Assembly: GCF_018476885.1 (NCBI RefSeq)
Contig: NZ_JAHCVJ010000006.1
Location: forward strand, 299,773-363,772
Direction of reading: 5' to 3'
From: Geoanaerobacter pelophilus
GTDB taxonomy: Bacteria > Desulfobacterota > Desulfuromonadia > Geobacterales > DSM-12255
DNA: 64,000 bases
In this document: one piece after another, positions 19,936 through 28,982 of the stretch
Numbering within the stretch: position 1 is the first letter of the stretch
How the letters are laid out: each line of letters starts with the position of its first letter
Notes under the pieces: generated by a model
What the model saw: the letters and a program-made list of their open reading frames with translations, nothing else
The model's database searches: none
Told to the model about the DNA's origin: nothing
Made by a program: the position numbers and the translations under genes

Positions 19936-20053
19936 GAGTGCACCTTTTGAGCGATATCTGCGTAAGTCTTCGCGGTCCCTTGTGCGACGTAGCGCTGCTA
20001 CGTCTCCGCGAAACCGCTCGACAGCCTTGATCTCACTCAAAAATCGCACTCCT
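19934..20053. repeat. Long nested palindromic intergenic element
   Basis: The ends are AGGAGTGC (19934-19941) and GCACTCCT (20046-20053), with further outer pairing of TTTTGAG against CTCAAAA. The centre holds a strong inner hairpin (GACGTAGC, loop, GCTACGTC) flanked by GCGGT and ACCGC. The whole 120 bp can fold as one long hairpin. It overlaps the stop codon of the PhoH-like gene. It resembles dispersed intergenic palindromes of bacterial genomes; whether it is repeated elsewhere cannot be seen here. Confidence 0.6.
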
Positions 20054-20131
20054 TTTGGAACAATCGTAGAAGAACTCTGTTTATAGGGGCGTGTCGAACG
20101 CCCCGCAGTTTTTTTGAGGAGATGCTGTTTC

Positions 20132-21163
20132 ATGTTGGTACTGGCAATCGAGAGCTCATGTGACGAGACAGCAGCTGCAGTGGTGCGGGACGGCAGGACG
20201 GTGCTCTCAAGCATTGTGGCATCCCAGGTGGCGATTCATGCGGAATACGGCGGAGTCGTGCCGGAGATCGCCTCGCGCCGGCATCTGGAGAGTGTTGCCC
20301 CGGTAGTGATCGAGGCCCTGAAAACTGCCGGAGTGACCCTGGATGAGATTAAGGGCATTGCCGTTACCCAGGGACCTGGACTGGTCGGCGCTCTTCTGGT
20401 CGGCATTGCCGCAGCCAGGGGGATTGCCGCTGCCTGTTCCATTCCGGTAACCGGGGTTAATCATATCGAGGCCCACCTGCTGGCGCCGTTCCTCGAACAG
20501 GAGATTGCCTTCCCCTATTTGGCACTGGTGGTTTCCGGTGGTCATACCCATCTCTATAAGGTTGACGGGATCGGGCATTATACGATACTCGGACAAACTC
20601 TTGATGATGCCGCCGGAGAGGCGTTTGACAAGGTGGCCAAGCTTGTCGGGCTCCCTTACCCCGGCGGGGCGCTGATTGACCGGCTCGCTGCCGAAGGTGA
20701 CCCGGTAGCGGTCAAGCTCCCCAGGCCATTGCTCCATGACGGCAGCTGCAATTTCAGTTTCAGCGGCTTGAAGACGGCAGTGCTCAACTGGACCCAGAAG
20801 AATCCCGAAGGGAAATCAGGACAGCTATTGAATGATCTCTGCGCCTCGTTTCAGGCGGCAGTCTGCGAGGTGCTCACCGTCAAGACCTGGAGTGCCCTTG
20901 AAAAAACCGGCATCACCAGGCTGGTGATTGCCGGTGGCGTTGCCTGCAACAGCGGTCTGCGCCGCGAAATGTCCCGGCTGGCGGCAACAAGAGGCATCGA
21001 CCTGTATATCCCGTCTCCGGCGCTCTGCGCCGACAATGCGGCAATGGTGGCAGTGCCCGGTGAGTTTTACCTGTCCCGCAGGATAGCTACCATCAACGGC
21101 TTCGATGCGTTGCCGTCGTGGCCACTTGACCGGATCAAAGCCAGATTCGCGGAGGCTACCTGA
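20132..21163 (+). CDS. tsaD: tRNA N6-adenosine threonylcarbamoyltransferase
   Basis: A 343-residue ASKHA-fold enzyme that transfers threonylcarbamoyl to A37 of ANN-decoding tRNAs together with TsaB and TsaE. The start MLVLAIESSCDETAAA at 20132 is the family's usual N-terminus; an upstream in-frame TTG at 20114 is unlikely. The metal-binding histidines are in VNHIEAHL, and the nucleotide-binding motifs SGGHTHLY, GEAFDKVAKL and GGVACNSGLR are present. The downstream rsmA start overlaps its stop. Confidence 0.96.
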   Translation: MLVLAIESSCDETAAAVVRDGRTVLSSIVASQVAIHAEYGGVVPEIASRRHLESVAPVVIEALKTAGVTLDEIKGIAVTQGPGLVGALLVGIAAARGIAAACSIPVTGVNHIEAHLLAPFLEQEIAFPYLALVVSGGHTHLYKVDGIGHYTILGQTLDDAAGEAFDKVAKLVGLPYPGGALIDRLAAEGDPVAVKLPRPLLHDGSCNFSFSGLKTAVLNWTQKNPEGKSGQLLNDLCASFQAAVCEVLTVKTWSALEKTGITRLVIAGGVACNSGLRREMSRLAATRGIDLYIPSPALCADNAAMVAVPGEFYLSRRIATINGFDALPSWPLDRIKARFAEAT

Positions 21164-21981
21164 TGTTGCCGCGTCCGAAAAAGGCTCTTGGCCAGAACTT
21201 CCTGGTGGACAAAGGGGTGCTGGGCCGCATCGTTGATGCCGTGGCGCTTGTTCCCGGCGACCGGGTCCTGGAGGTCGGCCCGGGCCGTGGCGCCTTGACC
21301 CGCCTTCTGGCTGAAGCCGCAGCAGAGGTGCTGGCTGTCGAACTTGACAAGCAGCTGGTGCCGGTTCTCATGGCTGAATTCTCAGGGGCAAGCAATGTCG
21401 AGGTGCTGCAGTCCGACATCCTTCGGGTGGACCTGGAAGAGCTGCTGCAGAGCCGGGGTGAGGGGAGCTGGAAGGTTGCGGCCAACCTGCCGTACAATAT
21501 TTCGTCGCAGGTGCTGTTCAAGTTTCATGACAGCCGGAAGCTGTTCAGCCGGTTGGTGCTGATGCTGCAGCGCGAGGTTGGCGAGCGGCTGGTTGCCGGG
21601 GCCGGAGGCAAGGATTACGGTATTCTTTCGGTCCTGTTCCAGATGTTTTTCGCCATCAAAAAAGAGGTTATCGTCAGGCCCGGTGCATTTTTCCCGGTGC
21701 CCAAGGTCGATTCCATCGTGCTTTCGTTTGTGCCACTTAGCGAGCCGCGGTTCCCCATCGGCGACGAGCGGCTGTTCAAACAGTTGGTGAAGTCTTCGTT
21801 TGCCCAGCGGCGGAAAACCCTCTGGAACTGCCTCAAGGGTGGCGATTATGCCCCGAGTGATGAACGGTTGAAAGAGCTGCTGGCTGACTGTGGCATCGAT
21901 CCCTCACGTCGCGGCGAGACCCTCTCGCTGCAAGAGTTTGCAGCACTCAGCAATAGCATCGCCATGGCTAGAACCTGTTGA
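21163..21981 (+). CDS. rsmA: 16S rRNA (adenine1518/1519-N6)-dimethyltransferase
   Basis: A 272-residue KsgA/RsmA family enzyme that dimethylates two adjacent adenosines in the 3' hairpin of 16S rRNA. It opens with KKALGQNFLVD. The SAM site is VLEVGPGRGALT, and the NLPYNISS motif (NLPY catalytic loop) is present. Its ATG overlaps the tsaD TGA, giving a tsaD-rsmA pair. Length is normal. Confidence 0.96.
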   Translation: MLPRPKKALGQNFLVDKGVLGRIVDAVALVPGDRVLEVGPGRGALTRLLAEAAAEVLAVELDKQLVPVLMAEFSGASNVEVLQSDILRVDLEELLQSRGEGSWKVAANLPYNISSQVLFKFHDSRKLFSRLVLMLQREVGERLVAGAGGKDYGILSVLFQMFFAIKKEVIVRPGAFFPVPKVDSIVLSFVPLSEPRFPIGDERLFKQLVKSSFAQRRKTLWNCLKGGDYAPSDERLKELLADCGIDPSRRGETLSLQEFAALSNSIAMARTC

Positions 21982-22047
21982 AAAATGTGGCTTTGTTTTA
22001 GTCGTTTGTGATATAAAATCCGCTTGATTTGACACCGGGAGGTTGAG

Positions 22048-23406
22048 ATGAAAATTTGCGTTTTTGGTGCCGGTTACGTTGGTCTTGTGGCAGCAGCCTG
22101 TTTTGCCGAAAGCGGCAATAATGTTATTACGGTTGATGTCGACCAGGCAAAGATTGAAGGACTCAAGCAGGGTATTATCCCGATTTATGAACCCGGTCTC
22201 AAAGAGCTGGTTATCCGTAATCAGTCTGAAGGACGGCTTTCCTTTACCACAGATATCGAAGCTGCGGTAAAGGCATCTCTGATAAGCTTTATCGCGGTCG
22301 GCACTCCACCGGGCGAGGACGGTTCCGCTGATTTGCAATATGTTCTGGCTGTGGGCAGGAGCATCGGCCAGCATATGCAGGGTTACAAGATTATCGTCGA
22401 TAAATCCACGGTACCGGTCGGCACTGCCGACAAGGTCAGGGCTGCGGTGCAGGCTGAACTGGACAGCAGGGGCGTCGGCTTCGAGTTTGATGTTGTCTCC
22501 AATCCAGAGTTTCTCAAGGAAGGGGCGGCTATCGACGACTTCATGAAGCCCGACCGGGTAGTGATCGGTACGGACAACGTCAGGACGGCCGAGATAATGA
22601 AGGAGCTGTACGAGCCGTTCATGCGCAAGCATAACCGGATGATCATCATGGACATCCGCAGCGCTGAGATGACCAAATACGCGGCGAATGCGATGCTGGC
22701 AACCAGGATATCGTTCATGAACCAGATCGCCAACCTCTGCGAACGTATGAACGCCGATGTGGCGGCGGTTCGCGAAGGGATCGGCTCTGATTCCCGTATT
22801 GGCTATGATTTTCTTTTTCCCGGCCCAGGTTACGGCGGTTCATGCTTTCCCAAGGATGTGAAGGCGCTGATCAGGACTGCAGACGAGTGCGGTTACGAGA
22901 TGCTCCTGCTGAACGCTGTTGAAGAGGTCAACGAGCTGCAGAAACATGTGCTGGCCCGGAAGGTGCTGGACCTGCTAGGTGATAGCGGAGCAGACAAGCC
23001 GCTTGCCGGCAAAACAGTCGCCTGCTGGGGGCTTTCGTTCAAGCCCCGTACTGATGATATGCGGGAGGCCCCGTCACTGACCATCATTGAGGAGCTGCTG
23101 GCCAACGGCGCCCAGGTGCGTGCTCACGATCCGGAGGCCATCAAGGAAGCGCGCAAGACATTCGGGGACCGGATCTCCTACAGCACCAACCAGTACGAGA
23201 TTCTTAGCGGAGCTGATGCCCTGGTGATAATCACGGACTGGAGCGAGTATCGCAATCCCGATTTCGAACGGATCATGGCTGACCTGAAAGAGCCTCTGAT
23301 CGTAGACGGTCGCAATCTTTACAAGCCTGACCGGATGCAGCTGGCAGGGTTCCGTTATATCCCGCTCGGTCGGAATGGTTCCGGCATCTCCGCTGGTGGG
23401 AAATAG
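22048..23406 (+). CDS. UDP-glucose 6-dehydrogenase
   Basis: A 452-residue enzyme that oxidises UDP-glucose to UDP-glucuronate with NAD. The N-terminal Rossmann motif is [11 protein letters not shown], and the catalytic cysteine is in the [16 protein letters not shown] loop. KSTVPVGT and the C-terminal AHDPEA motif also fit. It has a GGGAGG ribosome site. The gene immediately downstream decarboxylates its product, so the pair supplies UDP-xylose for surface polysaccharide. Confidence 0.95.
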   Translation: MKICVFGAGYVGLVAAACFAESGNNVITVDVDQAKIEGLKQGIIPIYEPGLKELVIRNQSEGRLSFTTDIEAAVKASLISFIAVGTPPGEDGSADLQYVLAVGRSIGQHMQGYKIIVDKSTVPVGTADKVRAAVQAELDSRGVGFEFDVVSNPEFLKEGAAIDDFMKPDRVVIGTDNVRTAEIMKELYEPFMRKHNRMIIMDIRSAEMTKYAANAMLATRISFMNQIANLCERMNADVAAVREGIGSDSRIGYDFLFPGPGYGGSCFPKDVKALIRTADECGYEMLLLNAVEEVNELQKHVLARKVLDLLGDSGADKPLAGKTVACWGLSFKPRTDDMREAPSLTIIEELLANGAQVRAHDPEAIKEARKTFGDRISYSTNQYEILSGADALVIITDWSEYRNPDFERIMADLKEPLIVDGRNLYKPDRMQLAGFRYIPLGRNGSGISAGGK

Positions 23407-23409
23407 CAG

Positions 23410-24345
23410 ATGCGGATACTGGTAACAGGTGGCGCAGGGTTCATCGGGTCGCATCTCTGCGAGCGGCTGGTTGGAGAGGGGCATGATGTCATCTGCCTCG
23501 ACAATTTTTTCACCGGCAGCAAGAGAAATATCGAACCTCTACTCGACTCTCACCGGTTCGAACTGATCCGCCACGATATCGTCGAGCCGATTTTGCTGGA
23601 AGTTGACCAGGTCTACAACCTTGCCTGTCCTGCCTCCCCGATACATTATCAGTACAATCCGGTCAAAACCGTGAAGACCAGTGTCATGGGTACCATCAAT
23701 ATGCTGGGGTTGGCCAAGCGGGTCAGGGCGAGAATTCTTCAGGCCTCCACTTCAGAGGTTTACGGAGACCCGAAGATCCACCCGCAGACTGAAGATTACT
23801 GGGGCAATGTCAATCCGATCGGCATCCGCAGCTGCTACGATGAGGGGAAGCGGGTCGCCGAAACCCTGATGATGGATTACCATCGCCAGAATGGCGTTGA
23901 CGTGCGGATAATCAGGATTTTCAATACCTATGGACCGCGGATGGCTGAAAATGACGGCAGGGTGGTTTCCAACTTTATCATTCAGGCCTTGAAGGGCGAG
24001 GATATAACTGTTTACGGCGAGGGACAGCAGACCCGCTCCTTCTGTTATGTCTCGGACCTGGTGGATGGCATGGTCCGGATGATGAACTGCCAGGGATTTA
24101 TCGGCCCGGTCAATATCGGAAACCCTACGGAAACCACCATCCTTGAGTTTGCCGAGCGGATCATCTCGCTTACCGGCTCGAAGTCCAGGATAGTGTTCAA
24201 GCCGCTCCCGGCAGACGATCCGCAGCAGCGGCAGCCGAACATCGGCCTTGCCATAGATAAGCTGGGGTGGCAGCCTCATGTCGCTGTCGAAGACGGGCTC
24301 AGAAAGACTATCGAGTATTTCGCTGCAATTATTAAAAACAACTGA
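23410..24345 (+). CDS. UDP-glucuronate decarboxylase (UDP-xylose synthase)
   Basis: A 311-residue extended short-chain dehydrogenase. The NAD site is [12 protein letters not shown]. The motif [16 protein letters not shown] and the catalytic SxnY/K set ([17 protein letters not shown]) are characteristic of the UXS group rather than generic epimerases. It begins 3 nt after the UDP-glucose dehydrogenase stop, consistent with a two-step UDP-glucose to UDP-xylose pathway. Confidence 0.92.
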   Translation: MRILVTGGAGFIGSHLCERLVGEGHDVICLDNFFTGSKRNIEPLLDSHRFELIRHDIVEPILLEVDQVYNLACPASPIHYQYNPVKTVKTSVMGTINMLGLAKRVRARILQASTSEVYGDPKIHPQTEDYWGNVNPIGIRSCYDEGKRVAETLMMDYHRQNGVDVRIIRIFNTYGPRMAENDGRVVSNFIIQALKGEDITVYGEGQQTRSFCYVSDLVDGMVRMMNCQGFIGPVNIGNPTETTILEFAERIISLTGSKSRIVFKPLPADDPQQRQPNIGLAIDKLGWQPHVAVEDGLRKTIEYFAAIIKNN

Positions 24346-24362
24346 CGTCAATAGAGGTTCCC

Positions 24363-24656
24363 ATGCGCAGTCGGCTCTACCTGATACCGGCCGCGGTCAT
24401 TCTGTTTCTTCTCTTCTTCACTGTGTTTGGTGAACGCGGACTTTTACGGATTTATGAGCTGAACCGGGAAAAGCAGGAGATAGCCCGGCGCAGCGAGGCG
24501 TTACGAGTTGAGAACGACAACCTGAAACGCGAGATCGAAGCGCTCAAAAGCGACCGGCGCTACCTGGAAAGCATCGCCCGCAAGGACTTCGGCCTGGTAC
24601 GGCCCAACGAAATCGTTTACCAGTTCCATCAATACTCGTCGGTAAAGAAGCGCTGA
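24363..24656 (+). CDS. FtsB/DivIC-like septum formation initiator
   Basis: A 97-residue bitopic membrane protein. A TM helix lies near residues 5-22 (LIPAAVILFLLFFTVF), followed by a coiled coil (heptads in NREKQEIARRSEALRVEN) and the family's conserved GLVRPNEIVY region near the end. FtsB-type proteins bridge FtsL and FtsQ in the divisome. Its place next to argS and a SPOR protein suits a cell-division role. Confidence 0.85.
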   Translation: MRSRLYLIPAAVILFLLFFTVFGERGLLRIYELNREKQEIARRSEALRVENDNLKREIEALKSDRRYLESIARKDFGLVRPNEIVYQFHQYSSVKKR

Positions 24657-24671
24657 GACAATGGAGACGGT

Positions 24672-24845
24672 ATGAGTAATGACGGCAAATTGCAATGTTG
24701 CGTGGTCTGTGCCTGGCGGGCCAACTGCGCCAAGAAGTTTTCTGTTCCGGACGGTGGTGCTCGTTGCGCGGATTTTTCGCGCGACGTCTCCATAAAGGAC
24801 ACAAGTGCCGCCGAATCTGAAAAGAGCGAAGGGAAGGGTGAATGA
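24672..24845 (+). CDS. Small cysteine-rich protein
   Basis: A 57-residue frame begins with ATG at 24672 after GGAGACGG and ends with a stop that overlaps the argS start (ATGA). It contains five cysteines, including CCVVC and ANCAKKF, then a C-terminal tail rich in Glu, Ser and Lys. The layout suggests metal or Fe-S binding. I do not recognise a family. The tight packing between two genes argues that it is real. Confidence 0.65.
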   Translation: MSNDGKLQCCVVCAWRANCAKKFSVPDGGARCADFSRDVSIKDTSAAESEKSEGKGE

Positions 24846-26524
24846 AGCGGAGAATAGCAGATATTGTCAGGGGTGCCCTTGCGGATTGCCGGGCTGACGG
24901 GAGTATTTCCGTTGGTGAAGATCCGGCATTTGTTATCGAAAGGCCCTCCCAGCCAGAGCATGGTGACTTTGCAACCAATCTTGCCATGCTGCTTGCCAAG
25001 CCCGAAAAGAAGGCGCCACGGGCGATCGCCGAAATTTTGGCTGCCAAGTTGCGCTCAAAAACCGGGCTGATCAGTCGGGTGGACATTGCGGGACCGGGGT
25101 TCATAAACTTTTTCATTGCCCGTGAGGCCTGGCAACAGGCGTTGCTGGAAATTGAAGCTGCCGGCGATAGCTTTGGAAAAAGCACTTCAGGTGAAGGGAA
25201 AAAACTGCAGGTAGAGTTCGTGAGTGCCAATCCGACCGGGCCTCTGCATATCGGCCATGGACGTGGAGCGGCAATAGGCGACACCCTCTGCCGCCTTTTT
25301 GAAGCCACCGGCTGGGATGTAACCAGGGAGTTTTATTACAATGATGCCGGCGCCCAGATAGCAAATCTTGCCCTTTCAGTCCAGTCGCGCTGTCTCGGTA
25401 TCGAGCCGGGGGATCCCCGGTGGCCTGCGGACGGCTACCAGGGCGAATACATCAAGGATGTGGCAAAATCGTATCTGGCCTGTGAAACCGTGGATGCCGG
25501 CGATCAGCATGTCAATGCCGGCGGTGATCCGAACGACCTGGATGCGATCCGCCGCTTTGCGGTGGCATATCTGCGGCGAGAGCAGGATCAGGATTTGACG
25601 GCGTTTGATGTCAGTTTCGATCATTATTTCCTCGAATCGAGTCTTTACAGTGAAGGCCGCGTTGATGCTGCCGTAAAACAGATCAGCGAAAAAGGTCACA
25701 GCTACGAGCAGGATGGCGCACTCTGGCTGCGTACCACCGACTTTGGCGACGACAAGGATCGGGTAATGCGCAAAACAGACGGCAGCTATACCTATTTTGT
25801 GCCGGACGTCGCCTACCATCTCTCCAAGTGGCAACGTGGCTTCACGCGGGTCATCAACGAGCAGGGGGCAGACCATCACAGCACCATCACCAGGGTGAGG
25901 GCCGGGTTGCAAGCCTTGGAAGCCGATATTCCCAAGGGGTGGCCGGAGTATGTCCTGCATCAGATGGTGACAGTCATGAGAGGTGGCGAGGAGGTCAAGA
26001 TCTCCAAGCGTGCCGGCAGCTATGTGACGCTGCGTGACCTGATCGACGAAGTAGGCCGTGATGCTACCAGGTTCTTTTTTGTGATGCGCAAACCGGATTC
26101 GCAGCTGGTGTTCGATATCGATCTGGCCAAGCAGCAGTCGCTCGATAATCCGGTTTATTATGTCCAGTATGCTCATGCGCGGATCTGCAGCATTTTCGAG
26201 ACAGCGGCAAAGAACGGGGTTGTCCCGGACTTTACCCAATGTCGGCTGGAGCTTCTGGCAAATGACGAGGAGTCGGCGATTATCAGGACACTGCTCTCCT
26301 TTCCGGAAGTGGTGGAAGGCGCTGCCGCAGCGTTTGAACCGCATCGGATTGTCTATTACCTGCAGGAGCTGGCAGGGGAGTTCCACAGCTACTACAATCG
26401 CAACCGGGTGGTGACCGAAGAGCTTGACTTGACCACGGCACGGCTTTTTCTCCTCAAATGTATCGCCAGAACCATCCGCAATGCCCTGTCGCTTCTCGGG
26501 GTATCTGCGCCTGAGCGTATGTGA
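24842..26524 (+). CDS. argS: Arginyl-tRNA synthetase
   Basis: A 560-residue class I synthetase that charges tRNA-Arg. The N-terminal Arg-S additional domain includes FINFFIA. The HIGH signature is in [15 protein letters not shown], and a KMSKS-like loop is in [11 protein letters not shown]. The C-terminal DALR anticodon-binding domain includes [13 protein letters not shown]. Start ATG at 24842 follows GGGAAGGG. Confidence 0.96.
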   Translation: MKRRIADIVRGALADCRADGSISVGEDPAFVIERPSQPEHGDFATNLAMLLAKPEKKAPRAIAEILAAKLRSKTGLISRVDIAGPGFINFFIAREAWQQALLEIEAAGDSFGKSTSGEGKKLQVEFVSANPTGPLHIGHGRGAAIGDTLCRLFEATGWDVTREFYYNDAGAQIANLALSVQSRCLGIEPGDPRWPADGYQGEYIKDVAKSYLACETVDAGDQHVNAGGDPNDLDAIRRFAVAYLRREQDQDLTAFDVSFDHYFLESSLYSEGRVDAAVKQISEKGHSYEQDGALWLRTTDFGDDKDRVMRKTDGSYTYFVPDVAYHLSKWQRGFTRVINEQGADHHSTITRVRAGLQALEADIPKGWPEYVLHQMVTVMRGGEEVKISKRAGSYVTLRDLIDEVGRDATRFFFVMRKPDSQLVFDIDLAKQQSLDNPVYYVQYAHARICSIFETAAKNGVVPDFTQCRLELLANDEESAIIRTLLSFPEVVEGAAAAFEPHRIVYYLQELAGEFHSYYNRNRVVTEELDLTTARLFLLKCIARTIRNALSLLGVSAPERM

Positions 26525-26536
26525 GGATGGCAGTCG

Positions 26537-27235
26537 ATGGCAATTGATTATCGTGAACGTAGTTTTGCCAGCAAGAACAAGCCACGCCGTCCGCCGGTGG
26601 GGAAGTATGTGGCCGGAATTTTGGTAGCCGTTCTGTTGGTGTTTGCGGCAGGTTTCATCGGCGGCTGGTCGCTCTGCTGGTACAAGATGAAAAAAACGGT
26701 TTCTGTCCAGCAGCAGGCGCTAAGCACACCGGTAGCTTCGCCGGTACAGCCGCCGCTTCCGGCTGTGCCCAAAGGTCAACAAACCCCGCTTACCTTTTAT
26801 GAAACATTGCCCGGAGGAAAGACTGTAATTGGCAGCGGCATCAACGCCGGCCTTACCGAGCATCAACCAGCACCTGCAGCAAAGCCGTCCATTCAGCCGC
26901 AAGCAACTCCGCCTGCCGCTTCGGTAAAACCCTCACCGGTTCCTCAGCCCGCTGCCAAGCCACAGGCGCCGGTTGCTCCCGAGAAACCGGTAGCGCCGCA
27001 ACCGGTTGTCGAGAAGAAGTTTGCGGTGCAGGTGGCTTCGGTAAAGGACAAGGCCGAAGCGGAATCGCTCAGAAGCAAGCTTGCCGCAAAAGGTCTGAAC
27101 CCGACCATCTATGAAGTGAAGGTTCCGGAGAAAGGGATCGTATTCCGGGTCAGGGCCGGGCGCCACCTGTCCCAGAGTGAGGCAAAAGAGCTTGCCGCAA
27201 AGCTCGGTTCCGGAGCGATTGTTATCGCCGAGTAA
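26537..27235 (+). CDS. SPOR-domain membrane protein
   Basis: A 232-residue bitopic protein with a cytoplasmic basic tail, a TM helix near residues 24-45 (VAGILVAVLLVFAAGFIGG), a long Pro/Ala/Gln-rich periplasmic linker and a C-terminal SPOR domain (KKFAVQVASVKDKAEAE through GIVFRVRAG). SPOR domains bind denuded septal peptidoglycan. It follows argS by 12 nt and is the last host protein gene before the tRNA. Confidence 0.88.
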   Translation: MAIDYRERSFASKNKPRRPPVGKYVAGILVAVLLVFAAGFIGGWSLCWYKMKKTVSVQQQALSTPVASPVQPPLPAVPKGQQTPLTFYETLPGGKTVIGSGINAGLTEHQPAPAAKPSIQPQATPPAASVKPSPVPQPAAKPQAPVAPEKPVAPQPVVEKKFAVQVASVKDKAEAESLRSKLAAKGLNPTIYEVKVPEKGIVFRVRAGRHLSQSEAKELAAKLGSGAIVIAE

Positions 27236-27307
27236 AAAATATTCGATTCTTGGAATTTAGTTGTTGACTCAGTCTGAAGCTCTGTGCTAATAATCTGGTT
27301 TCAATGA

Positions 27308-27384
<77 letters not shown>

Positions 27385-27393
27385 AGCATTTAC

Positions 27394-27427
27394 AGGGACT
27401 TGCGTAACTCGCAAGTCCCTTTTTTTG
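27394..27427 (+). terminator. Intrinsic terminator after tRNA-fMet
   Basis: An 11-bp stem (AGGGACTTGCG at 27394-27404 and CGCAAGTCCCT at 27410-27420) with a 5-nt loop is followed by seven Ts. It closes the tRNA transcript. Confidence 0.9.
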
Positions 27428-27541
27428 TGCTTTGTACCCTAAAATGTACCCTACGTTTCGATCGATTTTCAAAATAAATCGAAAAAAATGGGGCAAAAGG
27501 GTTGCCACACGGAACAAAGAGACTTGCGGAGGACAAGTTCC

Positions 27542-27634
27542 ATGGCAAGTCTCTACAAGCGTGGCAAAACCTGGTACGTGCAGTACTGTGACCAGACACA
27601 TGCTAGGCATAATACCGGGATAAAGTGGGATTAA
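27542..27634 (+). pseudogene. Truncated tyrosine integrase (N-terminus only)
   Basis: After a GCGGAGGA ribosome site the frame begins MASLYKRGKTWYVQYCDQT, the typical start of phage or island tyrosine integrases (the Arm-type DNA-binding domain). The likeness ends abruptly at about base 27600, exactly where the TG and GGGA repeats of a Mu-like end begin, and a stop comes 11 codons later. It lies just downstream of tRNA-fMet. The rest of the gene would be expected beyond the right end of the prophage, outside the window. Confidence 0.75.
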
Positions 27635-27655
27635 ACGGGAATCAGCGGGACGGCT
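27615..27655 (+). repeat. Short tandem-like GGGA repeats at prophage left end
   Basis: Four copies of a word like CGGGATAAAG, TGGGATTAAA, CGGGAATCAG and CGGGACGG follow one another with a 10-bp period, about one helical turn. This is the expected place for transposase end-binding sites. Confidence 0.5.
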
Positions 27656-27705
27656 TATCTAGTGCGGAGTTGAGCAAAAAATCGTGAAAAAAAATTTCCG
27701 TCCGA

Positions 27706-27748
27706 TGGACACATGGGTTTTTTCAGTTTCAGCGTATTGGACACATGG
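27706..27748 (+). repeat. Direct repeat TGGACACATGG
   Basis: Two exact 11-bp copies stand at 27706-27716 and 27738-27748, 32 bp apart (three helical turns). They lie between the prophage end and the first gene, so they could be further transposase or repressor sites. The assignment is inference. Confidence 0.4.
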
Positions 27749-27757
27749 TTTACTTAA

Positions 27758-28063
27758 TTAATTGCTAGTGCTGGGACAAGAATAGTCTCCGCCTCCTTTT
27801 CTCTTGTAAACGCGATCTATCTGGTCAATTTGTTCCCGACATTGTTTCACTTTATTAAAGTATGAATCAGGTCGTCGTGAGAGGGAATATGATTCTTTTG
27901 ACATTTCATTTATATTATTATCAGCTTCAACCAGATATTTGCACCATAATTCACTTAATTCCTTGAGATCCATATCCTTAAGTTCAAGATAATCTATCTT
28001 ATTGCAATCAGCATGTGCTATCGAAGTTAAAGACAATACTAATAAAATTAACAATAACCTCAT
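27758..28063 (-). CDS. Small exported protein next to the repressor
   Basis: A 101-residue minus-strand frame with a clear signal peptide (MRLLLILLVLSLTSIAHA) and a mature part with four cysteines, charged helices and no recognised family. It follows the repressor gene by only 2 nt and reads the same way, so it would be expressed in the lysogen. That position is typical of lysogenic-conversion or superinfection-exclusion genes, but its role is unknown. Confidence 0.65.
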   Translation of the reverse strand: MRLLLILLVLSLTSIAHADCNKIDYLELKDMDLKELSELWCKYLVEADNNINEMSKESYSLSRRPDSYFNKVKQCREQIDQIDRVYKRKGGGDYSCPSTSN

Positions 28064-28065
28064 TA

Positions 28066-28521
28066 TTAATCCTCCTTAGATAGTTCAATTTTTTCCTTCA
28101 ATAGCGTCCAAAACCTCATCATTTCCACCTCACTCAACCTATGCCAATCCCTTACAAAAGCATCATCTAGCGGATCCCTTGCAATATATTCCTCGTGCTG
28201 CTCCTTAGTCACATGGTTATGCACATCGATATGAATCTCTTCAGCATCAACATGATGCCCCTGTAAAATCCCATTCCCATTTGCGGCCTGTGAAAGATGG
28301 TCAAGCTTTCCAGTCATGATCCAGTCTGTATTTGATGCAAAAGCTTGAGCAACCTTGTAAGCCCACTCTAACGGGAACTTACCACGCTTCTTTACTCCAG
28401 ATATGGACTGCGACGTTGATCCGACGAACGTGGCCAGATCTTTATAGTCACCCCATCCAGAGACGCTCTTAACTCTTTCCCAAGCGTCATCGAAATGAGT
28501 TGAGTTCATTTCGGAGTTCAT
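28066..28521 (-). CDS. Phage CI-type repressor
   Basis: A 151-residue protein whose N-terminal half is a helix-turn-helix of the phage CI-repressor type (LATFVGSTSQSISGVKKRGKFP, then the WAYKVAQAFASNTDWIMTG segment). The C-terminal half is short and charged (VTKEQHEEYIARDPLDDAFV) and lacks a visible LexA-like peptidase, so it may oligomerise without SOS cleavage. It is transcribed away from the transposition genes. Operator-like words overlap its own start codon, suggesting autoregulation. A second in-frame ATG at 28509 is possible. Confidence 0.82.
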   Translation of the reverse strand: MNSEMNSTHFDDAWERVKSVSGWGDYKDLATFVGSTSQSISGVKKRGKFPLEWAYKVAQAFASNTDWIMTGKLDHLSQAANGNGILQGHHVDAEEIHIDVHNHVTKEQHEEYIARDPLDDAFVRDWHRLSEVEMMRFWTLLKEKIELSKED

Positions 28522-28640
28522 AAGGCAAACTCCGAAATGAACTCCGAAATTTTATAAATATTTCGGAGTTCCATAACACACCGTAATTACAAAGTTTATT
28601 TGCGCTTAATTCTAAAATTGAGAAAATGTAACTCCGAAAT
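28508..28640. promoter_or_regulatory. Five-copy operator array between repressor and early genes
   Basis: The 11-bp word AACTCCGAAAT occurs at 28528-28538, 28540-28550 and 28630-28640, and its inverse ATTTCGGAGTT at 28508-28518 and 28560-28570, all exact. Copies sit over the repressor start and just upstream of the early promoter. This is how operators of a lysis-lysogeny switch would be arranged. Confidence 0.8.
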
Positions 28641-28652
28641 GTAATTTTGCAT

Positions 28653-28681
28653 TTGACATGGTTAATTTCAAAGTGTAATCT
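28653..28681 (+). promoter_or_regulatory. Early sigma70 promoter
   Basis: TTGACA (28653-28658), a 17-bp spacer and TAATCT (28676-28681) form a near-consensus promoter. The predicted start of transcription falls at or within a base of the ATG at 28689, so the first message may be leaderless. The nearest operator copy ends 12 bp upstream of the -35 box. Confidence 0.75.
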
Positions 28682-28688
28682 CCTTTAC

Positions 28689-28916
28689 ATGTCAAGGCAC
28701 ACGATACCAAAAAAACCCGAGCAGCGTCGGGAGTGGATTAAGTATCAATTGCGGCTTAATGGTTCGTCGTTTTCGGCAATAGCCAAAGAGCGCGGAGTTA
28801 GTCGACAGGCTGTGCAGCTGGTCAACTACTGTCCCTCTCCAAAATGGGAGGGGATCATTGCTCAAAAGATCGGAACAACTCCTGAACAGATATGGCCAGA
28901 GCGCTACGCTGCATAA
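28689..28916 (+). CDS. Ner-like DNA-binding regulator
   Basis: A 75-residue protein (MSRHTIPKKPEQRREW) with a Nlp/Ner-type helix-turn-helix: RREWIKYQLRLNGSSFSAIA, then RGVSRQAVQLV, with the conserved C-terminal PEQIWPERY. In Mu, Ner turns down early transcription. I chose the ATG at 28689 because the upstream TTG would place the start before the promoter. No Shine-Dalgarno precedes it, in keeping with leaderless translation. Confidence 0.85.
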   Translation: MSRHTIPKKPEQRREWIKYQLRLNGSSFSAIAKERGVSRQAVQLVNYCPSPKWEGIIAQKIGTTPEQIWPERYAA

Positions 28917-28982
28917 AAAATAGTATGCAGAAAACATACTGATTATTTAACTGAAATATAAACCACCTTTAACCGGGCCGCA

